Below, in pieces: positions 1 through 6,086 of a DNA stretch of 64,000 bases. The notes under the pieces were generated by a model. The model was not told the DNA's origin. It was given only the letters and a program-made list of their open reading frames with translations, and made no database searches. Made by a program: the position numbers and the translations under genes. The stretch is taken from NCBI GenBank assembly GCA_002331385.1, contig DCYB01000011.1, positions 295,459-359,458 on the forward strand, given 5' to 3'. Within the stretch, counting starts at the first letter, position 1. Every line of letters starts with the position of its first letter. This DNA comes from Comamonadaceae bacterium UBA2121 (GTDB lineage Bacteria; Pseudomonadota; Gammaproteobacteria; Burkholderiales; Burkholderiaceae_C).

Positions 1-33
1 CAGGATGGTCGGGGTGCGGGTGGTAGGGGTCAT
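1..33 (-). CDS. pcp: Pyroglutamyl-peptidase I, N-terminal fragment (runs off the window)
   Basis: Only the first eleven codons are in the window. They read MTPTTRTPTIL, which fits the N-terminus of pyrrolidone-carboxylate peptidase, where a short hydrophobic strand (TILLTGF in the family) follows the start. The frame begins 25 bp after the stop of the DUF979 gene on the same strand, so it is probably the third gene of that operon. Pcp removes N-terminal pyroglutamate from peptides in the cytoplasm. The call leans on context, because DUF969, DUF979 and pcp commonly occur together. The visible residues alone would not identify the gene. Confidence 0.5.
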   Translation of the reverse strand, partial: MTPTTRTPTIL

Positions 34-58
34 GCGTGTCGTCCAGGTGTCGGAGGGA

Positions 59-1012
59 TCAGCGGAACATCAGGAAATAGAGGATGAACACGTTTGCTGT
101 GAGAAGCAATAGGGCAGTCGGCACTTGCGCGCGGATCACGGCGTTCTTGTCGATCTCCAGCAGCGCGGCGGGAACGATGTTGAAGTTGGCCGCCATGGGC
201 GTGACGAGCGTGCCGCAGTAACCCGAGAGCATGCCCACCGCCGCCATCACGGCCGGATCGCCGCCGAAGTGGTGCACCAGCACAGGCACGCCGACGCCGC
301 CGGTCATCACGGGGAACGCGGCAAAGCCGTTGCCCATGATGACGGTGAACAGCGCCATGCCGACGACGTACACCACTACGGCCACGAACTTCAGGTCCAT
401 GTTGATGTATTCAGTGGTCACGTAGGCCACGGCCTTGCCCACGCCCGCGTCGGAGAACACGAGGCCGAGCATGCCCAGCATTTGCGGCAGCACCAGGGCC
501 CAGCCGAGTGCATCGGTCAGACGCCACGATTCGCGCATGCCTTGCGCTGGCGTTTCACGCGTCAGCCAGCACGCGAGCACCAGCGCGATCACGCAGCCGA
601 TGCCCAGGCTCACCAGCGTGGTGTTCTTCGGGTCGAGCAGGTGCGTGCCGCCGAAGACCAGATATTTGCCCGACAGCGTGCCCACCATGGTGATGAGCGG
701 AATCGCCAGCGCGGGCACGAAGAGCTTGTTGCCCAGGCGCTTGGCGCTGGCCACATACTGCTCGGTCGTGCGCGGCTGGTGCTTGCCGCTGTCCACACCG
801 CGAAAGCCCGCGATGACCGCCATGGCCACGGCCATCACGCCGACGATGACGGGGTTGATCTGGTCGCCCACGAGGAACACGACCGCGTAGATGGCCCAGA
901 ACAGGGCGCTGCTGTAGCGGCGCGGATTGCTCGCGTCGCGCACCGTCAGCACGGCGGTGATGGCCAGCACCACGCCAACGAGGTAGTACAGGTGATGAAT
1001 TGACAGCGTCAT
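59..1012 (-). CDS. DUF979 family integral membrane protein
   Basis: This 317-residue, strongly hydrophobic protein has about nine or ten predicted membrane segments and begins MTLSIHHLYYLVGVVLAITA. It matches the DUF979 family, which is almost always encoded next to DUF969. The start is the ATG at 1012, two bases after the TGA of the DUF969 gene, so the two are translationally coupled. An in-frame extension beyond this ATG is open but reads as low-complexity sequence and lies inside the upstream gene. No biochemical role is proven. Pairing with DUF969 and pcp suggests a two-subunit inner-membrane transporter for pyroglutamate or pyroglutamyl peptides, which is inference. Confidence 0.88.
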   Translation of the reverse strand: MTLSIHHLYYLVGVVLAITAVLTVRDASNPRRYSSALFWAIYAVVFLVGDQINPVIVGVMAVAMAVIAGFRGVDSGKHQPRTTEQYVASAKRLGNKLFVPALAIPLITMVGTLSGKYLVFGGTHLLDPKNTTLVSLGIGCVIALVLACWLTRETPAQGMRESWRLTDALGWALVLPQMLGMLGLVFSDAGVGKAVAYVTTEYINMDLKFVAVVVYVVGMALFTVIMGNGFAAFPVMTGGVGVPVLVHHFGGDPAVMAAVGMLSGYCGTLVTPMAANFNIVPAALLEIDKNAVIRAQVPTALLLLTANVFILYFLMFR

Positions 1013-1014
1013 GC

Positions 1015-1773
1015 TCAGGCTCCGTGCGTCTTGTTGTTGTTGTTGGTGTCGTCGGTGGCGGCGCCAGCCGGGGTCTCGGCGGCTTCCTGCGCAATTTCTT
1101 TGGCCAGTGCGCCATCCAGGCGATACAGGCGCACGGCGTGGATGATGAAGGCGGCAATTGCGGTGGGAATGCCCCACAGCGCAACGTGGATTGGTTCGAC
1201 CTCGATGCCCGCTTCACGCAGGAAGGTGGTCATCAGCACGATGGCGCCGAACGCCACGAAGATGTCTTCACCAAAGAACAGGCCGACGTTGTCGGTGGCG
1301 GCAGAGAACGCACGCAGCTTGTCGCGCACCTTGGCCGACAGCTTGCCGTAGCGGTTTTCGGTCGCGCCTTCGGCCATCGGGGCGAGCAGCGGACGCACCA
1401 TTTGCGGGTGACCGCCCAGGCTGGTCAGCCCCACCGCCGCCGTCAATTGGCGCGCTGCCAGATAGACGATGAGCAGGCGGCCCGCCGTGGCGGATTTGAT
1501 GGAGCTGATCCAGTGCTGCGCATGCTGGCGCAAACCATGGCGCTCCAGCAGGCCAATCACGGCCAGCGGCAGCAAGATGATGAGTGGCAGATTGCGCGTC
1601 TTCACGAAACCGGTGCCGATCGTGGCCAGCACCTTCTCGATCGGAAAACCGGCGGCCAGTGCCGTGCCGATGGCCGTGACCACCACCACCAGCATGGGAT
1701 TGAATCGCAGCACGAAGCCCACGATGATGATGGCAACGCCTATGAGCGGCCAGAGATTGACTTGAGAAAGCAT
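1015..1773 (-). CDS. DUF969 family integral membrane protein
   Basis: The protein has 252 residues, starting MLSQVNLWPLIGVAIIIVGF, and is hydrophobic along most of its length with several membrane segments. It belongs to the DUF969 family, the usual partner of DUF979. It is the first gene of the minus-strand group DUF969-DUF979-pcp. I chose the ATG at 1773 because the hydrophobic family N-terminus starts there. Upstream lie a weak TTGACT/GGTATA promoter-like pair on the minus strand (1861-1866 and 1837-1842) and the dyads described at 1916-1953. The function is unknown; a role in uptake of a pcp-related substrate is the likeliest inference. Confidence 0.88.
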   Translation of the reverse strand: MLSQVNLWPLIGVAIIIVGFVLRFNPMLVVVVTAIGTALAAGFPIEKVLATIGTGFVKTRNLPLIILLPLAVIGLLERHGLRQHAQHWISSIKSATAGRLLIVYLAARQLTAAVGLTSLGGHPQMVRPLLAPMAEGATENRYGKLSAKVRDKLRAFSAATDNVGLFFGEDIFVAFGAIVLMTTFLREAGIEVEPIHVALWGIPTAIAAFIIHAVRLYRLDGALAKEIAQEAAETPAGAATDDTNNNNKTHGA

Positions 1774-2103
1774 GTACGGATTCCTGCTGTTGAACGGGTA
1801 TGCGTGGAGCGAGAACGCATGGATGCCAGTTCCGCGTATACCTGAAGCGTTTGTTTTGCCAGTCAATTTGCATCAATTCGTTTGTCGGAAGCAGACGATT
1901 GATAGTCGTTATTGGATATTGTGTAGAACAATATGAAATATATTGTCTGACAAAAGCCATATTTTGCCCGGAACACCACTTTGTGAAAAATTGGTGTAAA
2001 CCCTGTGTGGATAGGCAGAATTTGCGCAGCGCGGCTCCCAGAAGTGCTTTGACGGGAAGTGCGTCGCTACACTGTTTGGCTGAAGCAGAGTCCAATTCCC
2101 ACT
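1774..2103. other. Divergent intergenic region between DUF969 operon and GntR gene
   Basis: This 330-bp stretch has no convincing coding frame. Its central part (about 1905-1970) is clearly more AT-rich than the surroundings and holds two dyads (see 1916-1953). A weak minus-strand promoter candidate (TTGACT at 1861-1866, N18, GGTATA at 1837-1842) could serve the DUF969 operon. A TCCAAT hexamer at 2091-2096 lies seven bases before the regulator's start. Confidence 0.5.
1916..1953. promoter_or_regulatory. Candidate GntR/FadR-type operators
   Basis: Two dyads lie side by side. ATATTGT (1916-1922), GTAGA, ACAATAT (1928-1934) is a perfect 7-bp inverted repeat. TTGTCTGACAA (1943-1953) fits exactly the TNGTNNNACNA consensus known for FadR-subfamily GntR regulators. 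They sit between a GntR/FCD regulator and the operon it faces, so autoregulation and control of the DUF969 operon are the simplest reading. The sites are seen directly; binding is inference. Confidence 0.5.
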
Positions 2104-2778
2104 ATGCCGCCCCATACAGACGTCCAAAACCTCACCGACCGCATCGCGGAGAACCTGCGCAACAAGCTCGTGTTGGGCGAGTGGACGCCGGGTCAGCGCC
2201 TGTCCGAAGCAGCCCTGTGTGAAAGCCTCGATGTCTCGCGCAGTACCTTGCGCGAAGCCTTTCGCATGCTGACCAAGGAAGGGTTGCTGTCGCACGAGCC
2301 GAACAAGGGCGTGTCGGTGGTGGTGCCGAGCATCGCCTCCATCATCGACATCTACCGCGTGCGCCGCATGATCGAATGCCAGTCGCTCGCGCAGGCCTAC
2401 CCCATGCATCCTGCGCGTGAGCACATGCGCGAAGCCGTCCAGAATGCGCAGGCCTGCCGCGCAGCGCTGGACTGGCCTGGCGTGGGCACGGCCAACATGG
2501 CGTTCCACAAGGCGGTGGTCGAGCTGGCCGACAGCGAGCGGCTGAACACCATGTTCTCGCACTTGCTGGCCGAGTTGCGCGTGGCCTTCGGGCTGATGCA
2601 GGACCCGCAGTTCCTGCACGCTCCGTATGTGGACATGAACGAAAACATCCTCGCGCTGTTCGAGCAGGGCAGGCCTGGCGACGCGGCAGCCGCGCTCAAC
2701 GACTATCTGGTGCACTCCGAGCGGCTGATCCTCGCGGCTTACGCGCGACGCTTGGCGGAAAAGGGCATCAAGGGATAA
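2104..2778 (+). CDS. GntR family transcriptional regulator, FCD domain
   Basis: This 224-residue regulator has an N-terminal winged helix (about residues 8-75, with LTDRIAENLRNKLVLGEW, RLSEAALCESLDVSRSTLRE) and a C-terminal all-helical FCD ligand-binding domain. The FCD domain contains the typical FHKAVVELADSERL stretch. Such proteins usually bind small carboxylates, often with a metal ion, and repress a neighbouring catabolic or transport operon. The start is the ATG at 2104; an upstream in-frame start would add residues unlike the family. It has no clear Shine-Dalgarno, but a TCCAAT hexamer lies seven bases upstream, compatible with a leaderless transcript. It faces the DUF969-DUF979-pcp operon, its likely target. 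Confidence 0.9.
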   Translation: MPPHTDVQNLTDRIAENLRNKLVLGEWTPGQRLSEAALCESLDVSRSTLREAFRMLTKEGLLSHEPNKGVSVVVPSIASIIDIYRVRRMIECQSLAQAYPMHPAREHMREAVQNAQACRAALDWPGVGTANMAFHKAVVELADSERLNTMFSHLLAELRVAFGLMQDPQFLHAPYVDMNENILALFEQGRPGDAAAALNDYLVHSERLILAAYARRLAEKGIKG

Positions 2779-2830
2779 TGGCTGGTGGCCGGCGCACCGC
2801 ACCGGCAGGCCCGATTTTCCCAGCGTACGC

Positions 2831-3886
2831 ATGACGATCCATACCGACGATTTCGCCCCTGTTCCCCCTCAGCCACGCGTGGTCTCCGCCGCGCCCGCAT
2901 CGCCGCAGGAAGATGCACTGGAGCGCGCACTGCGCCCCAAGATGCTCGAGGAATACGTCGGGCAGTCCAAGGCGCGCGAGCAACTGGAGATCTTCATCGG
3001 CGCGGCGCGCAAGCGCTCGGAGGCGCTGGACCACGTGCTCCTGTTCGGCCCGCCAGGATTGGGCAAGACCACGCTGTCGCACATCATTGCCACTGAACTC
3101 GGCGTGAATCTGCGCCAGACGTCCGGCCCGGTGCTGGAAAAGCCCAAGGACCTCGCTGCCTTGCTGACCAATCTGGAACGCAACGACGTGCTCTTCATCG
3201 ACGAGATTCACCGGCTCTCACCGGTCGTCGAAGAAATCCTGTACCCCGCGCTGGAGGACTACCAGATCGACATCATGATCGGTGAAGGTCCGGCGGCGCG
3301 TTCCATCAAGCTCGATCTGCAGCCCTTCACGCTGGTGGGGGCAACGACGCGCGCAGGCATGCTCACGAATCCGTTGCGCGACCGCTTCGGCATCGTGGCG
3401 CGGCTGGAGTTCTACACGCCCGATGAACTGGCACTCATCGTGCGCCGCAGTGCGGGTCTTCTGGGCGCGCCCATCGATGACGAAGGCGGATTTGAGATCG
3501 CCCGGCGCTCGCGCGGCACGCCGCGTATTGCCAACCGCCTGTTGCGCCGCGTGCGCGATTACGCCGATGTGAAGGGCGATGGCCGCATCACCCTCGACAT
3601 CGCCCAGCGCGCGCTCACCATGCTCGACGTGGACCCGCAAGGCTTCGACGTCATGGACCGCAAACTGCTCGAAGCTGTCATCCACCGCTTTGATGGCGGG
3701 CCCGTGGGGCTGGACAACATTGCGGCGAGCATCGGGGAAGAATCCGGCACCATCGAAGATGTGATCGAGCCCTACCTCATCCAGCAAGGCTATTTGCAAC
3801 GCACCCCGCGCGGGCGCGTGGCCACGCTTGCGGCGTTCCGCCATCTGGGCGTGACGCCGCCAAGCCCGGCGGGTGGCTTGTTCTGA
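2831..3886 (+). CDS. ruvB: Holliday junction branch migration DNA helicase RuvB
   Basis: The protein has 351 residues, full length for RuvB. It is the hexameric AAA+ motor that drives branch migration of Holliday junctions with RuvA during recombinational repair. The Walker A motif is GPPGLGKTT and Walker B is LFIDEIHRL; the sensor region (GATTRAGML) and a C-terminal winged helix (residues about 275-340, GLDNIAASIGEESGTIEDV) are present. It follows the GntR gene by 52 bp but has no functional link to it. ruvA and ruvC are not in the window. The start at 2831 gives the usual short variable N-terminus. Confidence 0.98.
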   Translation: MTIHTDDFAPVPPQPRVVSAAPASPQEDALERALRPKMLEEYVGQSKAREQLEIFIGAARKRSEALDHVLLFGPPGLGKTTLSHIIATELGVNLRQTSGPVLEKPKDLAALLTNLERNDVLFIDEIHRLSPVVEEILYPALEDYQIDIMIGEGPAARSIKLDLQPFTLVGATTRAGMLTNPLRDRFGIVARLEFYTPDELALIVRRSAGLLGAPIDDEGGFEIARRSRGTPRIANRLLRRVRDYADVKGDGRITLDIAQRALTMLDVDPQGFDVMDRKLLEAVIHRFDGGPVGLDNIAASIGEESGTIEDVIEPYLIQQGYLQRTPRGRVATLAAFRHLGVTPPSPAGGLF

Positions 3887-3921
3887 GCCTGCGCGCTCGG
3901 GGCCCGTTTACAGGCGGGCGC

Positions 3922-4638
3922 TCATTCTTCCGTGCTCGGGTTCCAGAACGACTGGAATACGCCCGGCAAGGCTTCGATCTTTGCCACCACGTCATCCAGT
4001 TCCGCGGCATCCACGGCGGTGGCGTGCAGCACCACTTCGAGCTCGGTGTCGTTGTTGCCGAAGGCGTGCTTTTCCACCGCGCGCGCGGGATAGCTCGCCG
4101 CGTCGAGCAGTTGCAGCATGCGCTCGCGCACCTGGGCCTGCACACTGTTGCTGCAAATCGCGTAGACGTAGTAGGTGGCTTCGCCCGACTGTGCATTGAC
4201 GGGAATGCGGTTGATGCGGTTCACGACGGGGCGCAGCAGCGTGTTGCTGGACAGCACGAACAGCGTGGCCATGCCCGCTTCCACGATGAAGCCTGCACCC
4301 GCGCACGCGCCCACGGCGGCAGAGCCCCAGAGCGTGGCGGCGGTGTTCAGGCCGGTGATGTTCACGCCTTCTTTCATGATCGCGCCCGCACCCAGAAAGC
4401 CCACGCCCGACACCACATAGGCGATGACGCGCGTGGCACCTTCGGCGCCGCTCAGGCGCAGCGCCAGGTCCACGAAAACGGCGGCACCCACGGCGACGAG
4501 CGCGTTGGTCCGCAGTCCGGCGGTCCGTTGGCGAATCTGGCGCTCCAGCCCGATGAGGCTGCCGAGACCGAAGGCAAACAGCAGGCTCACGAAGGTGTTG
4601 AGTGCCGCGACGGGGTTGATGTTGTGCAGTGCCTGCAT
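3922..4638 (-). CDS. mgtC: MgtC/SapB family membrane protein
   Basis: This 238-residue protein has an N-terminal membrane domain of about five helices (residues 10-150). It carries the family signature FAFGLGSLIGLERQIRQRTAGLRTN in pieces (GLGSLIGLERQ, AGLRTNALVAVG), followed by a soluble ACT-like C-terminal domain. MgtC proteins act at the inner membrane in adaptation to low magnesium and acid and, in Salmonella, inhibit the ATP synthase. The start ATG at 4638 has an AAGGA Shine-Dalgarno eight bases upstream. It is the last gene of a minus-strand group with the 67- and 144-residue genes. The 174-bp spacer before it contains a perfect 13-bp hairpin, so leader-mediated control is likely. Confidence 0.93.
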   Translation of the reverse strand: MQALHNINPVAALNTFVSLLFAFGLGSLIGLERQIRQRTAGLRTNALVAVGAAVFVDLALRLSGAEGATRVIAYVVSGVGFLGAGAIMKEGVNITGLNTAATLWGSAAVGACAGAGFIVEAGMATLFVLSSNTLLRPVVNRINRIPVNAQSGEATYYVYAICSNSVQAQVRERMLQLLDAASYPARAVEKHAFGNNDTELEVVLHATAVDAAELDDVVAKIEALPGVFQSFWNPSTEE

Positions 4639-4659
4639 GCGAATTTCCTTTTTGTTCTT

Positions 4660-4669
4660 GTGACGTCAC
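4660..4669. repeat. Perfect 10-bp palindrome in the mgtC leader
   Basis: GTGACGTCAC reads the same on both strands and lies 22 bp upstream of the mgtC start, just before its Shine-Dalgarno region. It could be an operator half or part of the leader fold. Nothing further can be said from the sequence. Confidence 0.3.
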
Positions 4670-4736
4670 GCGTCGTGCAGGCAGCGCCTTGTGCCGAGGC
4701 GTGCCCGTTGTTCGCGTGATGGGAGGGACAGACGCA

Positions 4737-4779
4737 TTCATGCATCCGCGCAGCGATTGCCGCTATGCGGATGCATGAA
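4737..4779 (-). promoter_or_regulatory. Strong 13-bp hairpin in the spacer upstream of mgtC
   Basis: TTCATGCATCCGC (4737-4749) and GCGGATGCATGAA (4767-4779) are perfect reverse complements, separated by 17 nt that can form a further AGCG/CGCT stem (4752-4755 with 4761-4764). On the minus-strand transcript the hairpin lies 33 nt after the stop of the 144-residue gene and about 98 nt before mgtC. No U-run follows on either strand, so an ordinary intrinsic terminator is unlikely. A transcript-processing, stability or riboregulatory element is more plausible. Confidence 0.6.
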
Positions 4780-4812
4780 AACGTGAGTGCAGTGAAGAGG
4801 TGCCGGAGGGCG

Positions 4813-5247
4813 TCAGCGCGTGGCGGGCTGGTTGCCCATGCGCAGCGCGTCCAGGCGCAGGAAACGCATGATCCTGGTGGACAGCGATTCCGCCGGGTGG
4901 TTCACGCCGTTCTTGAGCGCCTCGCGCCAGAGTTGGCGCTGCGATTGCGACAGCTCGCGATACAACGCGGCGCGCTTGTCGGTGGTCAGCAGGCTGAGCG
5001 CCTCGACCTGTTGTGCGCCCGAGAGTGCGGACAGCGTGCTGGCAAAGGCCTTGTTGCCAAGGTGATTGAGCAGTTGGGTCAGCAGATCGGCGCGGTTGCG
5101 GTCGATGGTGGCCAGCAGGGCGCGTTCGCGCATGACGGCCACGCGGGCAGAGCGGGCGCTGGTGGGCGTTGTCTCGTTGCGCACCACGGTGGTGTCCACG
5201 GTGGGCTGATGCGCTGTTCGGCGCAGGAAAGTGTTGTTGCGTTGCAT
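4813..5247 (-). CDS. Uncharacterised 144-residue helical protein, MgtE N-domain-like
   Basis: The protein has no signal peptide or membrane segment. Its first 35 residues are polar and rich in Thr and Arg. Residues about 45-110 form successive amphipathic helices (ADLLTQLLNHLG, ASTLSALSGAQQVEALSLL, KRAALYRELSQSQRQLW) that recall the superhelical N-domain of MgtE magnesium channels. That likeness is my reading of the pattern, not a search result. The start ATG at 5247 has a textbook AAAGGAG, but this lies inside a perfect hairpin (5252-5279). It sits between a 67-residue gene and mgtC on the same strand, so a role in magnesium homeostasis is inferred from context. Its N- and C-terminal motifs resemble those of the 67-residue neighbour. 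Confidence 0.75.
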   Translation of the reverse strand: MQRNNTFLRRTAHQPTVDTTVVRNETTPTSARSARVAVMRERALLATIDRNRADLLTQLLNHLGNKAFASTLSALSGAQQVEALSLLTTDKRAALYRELSQSQRQLWREALKNGVNHPAESLSTRIMRFLRLDALRMGNQPATR

Positions 5248-5251
5248 GGGT

Positions 5252-5279
5252 GCTCCTTTGGGCCTGCGCCGAAAGGAGC
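5252..5279 (-). promoter_or_regulatory. Shine-Dalgarno-sequestering hairpin before the 144-residue gene
   Basis: On the minus-strand mRNA, GCUCCUUU (5279-5272) pairs perfectly with AAAGGAGC (5259-5252). After a C:C mismatch, three more pairs (GGC/GCC) close a four-base loop. The AAAGGAG is the Shine-Dalgarno of the gene starting at 5247, and the AUG begins four bases after the stem. Ribosome access must therefore depend on opening this stem, as in RNA thermometers, riboswitch expression platforms or translationally coupled genes. The pairing is seen directly; the regulation is inference. Confidence 0.65.
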
Positions 5280-5493
5280 TTGCATCAGCAGCGCAGGGTG
5301 CGCGGCAAAGGTGCTTGCTGCCGGTCGGTCAGACCAGTGGGGTTCAACAAAGAAGTGAAAACAGCACTGCACGATGGTCGAGCGGTGCTTGCCGACGGCA
5401 CCCTCGTTGCGGGAGCGTCGGCGCTGCAAGATCGGGACGGGTCGGGGTCCATGTGCAGCTCCTTGCGAAAGGGTTAGAAAAAACAGGGGTCGA

Positions 5494-5697
5494 TCAACGA
5501 CCGCTGCGCGATTGCATCGTCAGGAAGTTGCGGATGCGATGTGTGGGCCAGTTGGTGAGCGTGTCGAGCGCCATGGCCTGGCTCACGGCATTGTCTTGTG
5601 GCGCACTCGGGCGCTGAGTCGCCCGGTCCGTGTCGGGCGACTCCGTGTTGGCACAACTACGTTGCAGCCGGTTAGAGCGGATGAAAAATGTCTTCAT
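5494..5697 (-). CDS. Uncharacterised 67-residue polar protein, first gene of the mgtC group
   Basis: This short polar protein (MKTFFIRSNRLQR... ending RIRNFLTMQSRSGR) has no membrane segment and a Ser/Pro/Gln/Asp-rich middle that is likely disordered. A strong Shine-Dalgarno (CAGGAG, six bases before the ATG at 5697) supports real translation. Its N-terminal TFFIR and C-terminal PTHRIRNFL echo TFLRR and STRIMRFL at the ends of the 144-residue protein downstream. I recognise no family. It lies about 318 nt downstream of a good promoter, with structured leader RNA between, and 246 bp before the next gene. It may be a regulatory or leader protein, or simply a lineage-specific small protein. Confidence 0.55.
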   Translation of the reverse strand: MKTFFIRSNRLQRSCANTESPDTDRATQRPSAPQDNAVSQAMALDTLTNWPTHRIRNFLTMQSRSGR

Positions 5698-6015
5698 GGC
5701 GTTCTCCTGTCTGGCACAAGAGCAGCCACGCAACGGTACGTGTCAAAGACTTGGGCGGCCGATATGGCCACAAGTCATGCAGTGATGGGAGAGCGCAAAC
5801 ACTGGCATCAGCATCGCGACCTGCGCGATGTGAATCAGCTAAAGCTGGAAAGATGTGCGCTAAGCGCGCCGCAAGGCTGGAACGGTTCTGGTGCCGATTG
5901 ACGGCTCCCGTTCAGCAGGGAGTCTGTCAGTCGGCCAGCAACGCTGCCATTGCGGCGAGCGATAAATCACTGGTTGAACTGGCACTGTCCACGTGGGAAC
6001 TCCGGTATGGATGAA
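5698..6015 (-). promoter_or_regulatory. Long structured 5' leader of the mgtC operon
   Basis: The roughly 318 nt between the inferred start of transcription (about 6015) and the first gene contain no convincing gene. One extended hairpin spans 5893-5935: GCCGA, TGAC and CTCCC pair with GGGAG, GTCA and TCGGC across small internal loops. A second spans 5748-5776: GACTTG and GGCC pair with GGCC and CAAGTC. A seven-codon open frame (5927-5950) ends inside the first hairpin but has no Shine-Dalgarno. A long folded leader before mgtC is reminiscent of the Salmonella mgtCBR leader. I see no M-box consensus I could defend. Confidence 0.5.
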
Positions 6016-6021
6016 ACGTCT

Positions 6022-6050
6022 ATTATCGCCCGCAACCAAACAAAAGTCAA
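6022..6050 (-). promoter_or_regulatory. Sigma-70 promoter for the mgtC operon
   Basis: On the minus strand, TTGACT (6050-6045) and GATAAT (6027-6022) are separated by exactly 17 bp, each differing from consensus by one base. It lies just after the stop of the aldolase-like gene (6087) and points toward the two small genes and mgtC. Transcription would start near 6015. Confidence 0.6.
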
Positions 6051-6086
6051 GACCGCTCAGGCACGGCGACAGTGTATTGCGCTGTT

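Noticed and set aside
5374..6014. Plus-strand open frames in the mgtC leader region
   Set aside because: They lack ribosome sites and family features and overlap the structured leader and the small minus-strand gene with its strong Shine-Dalgarno.
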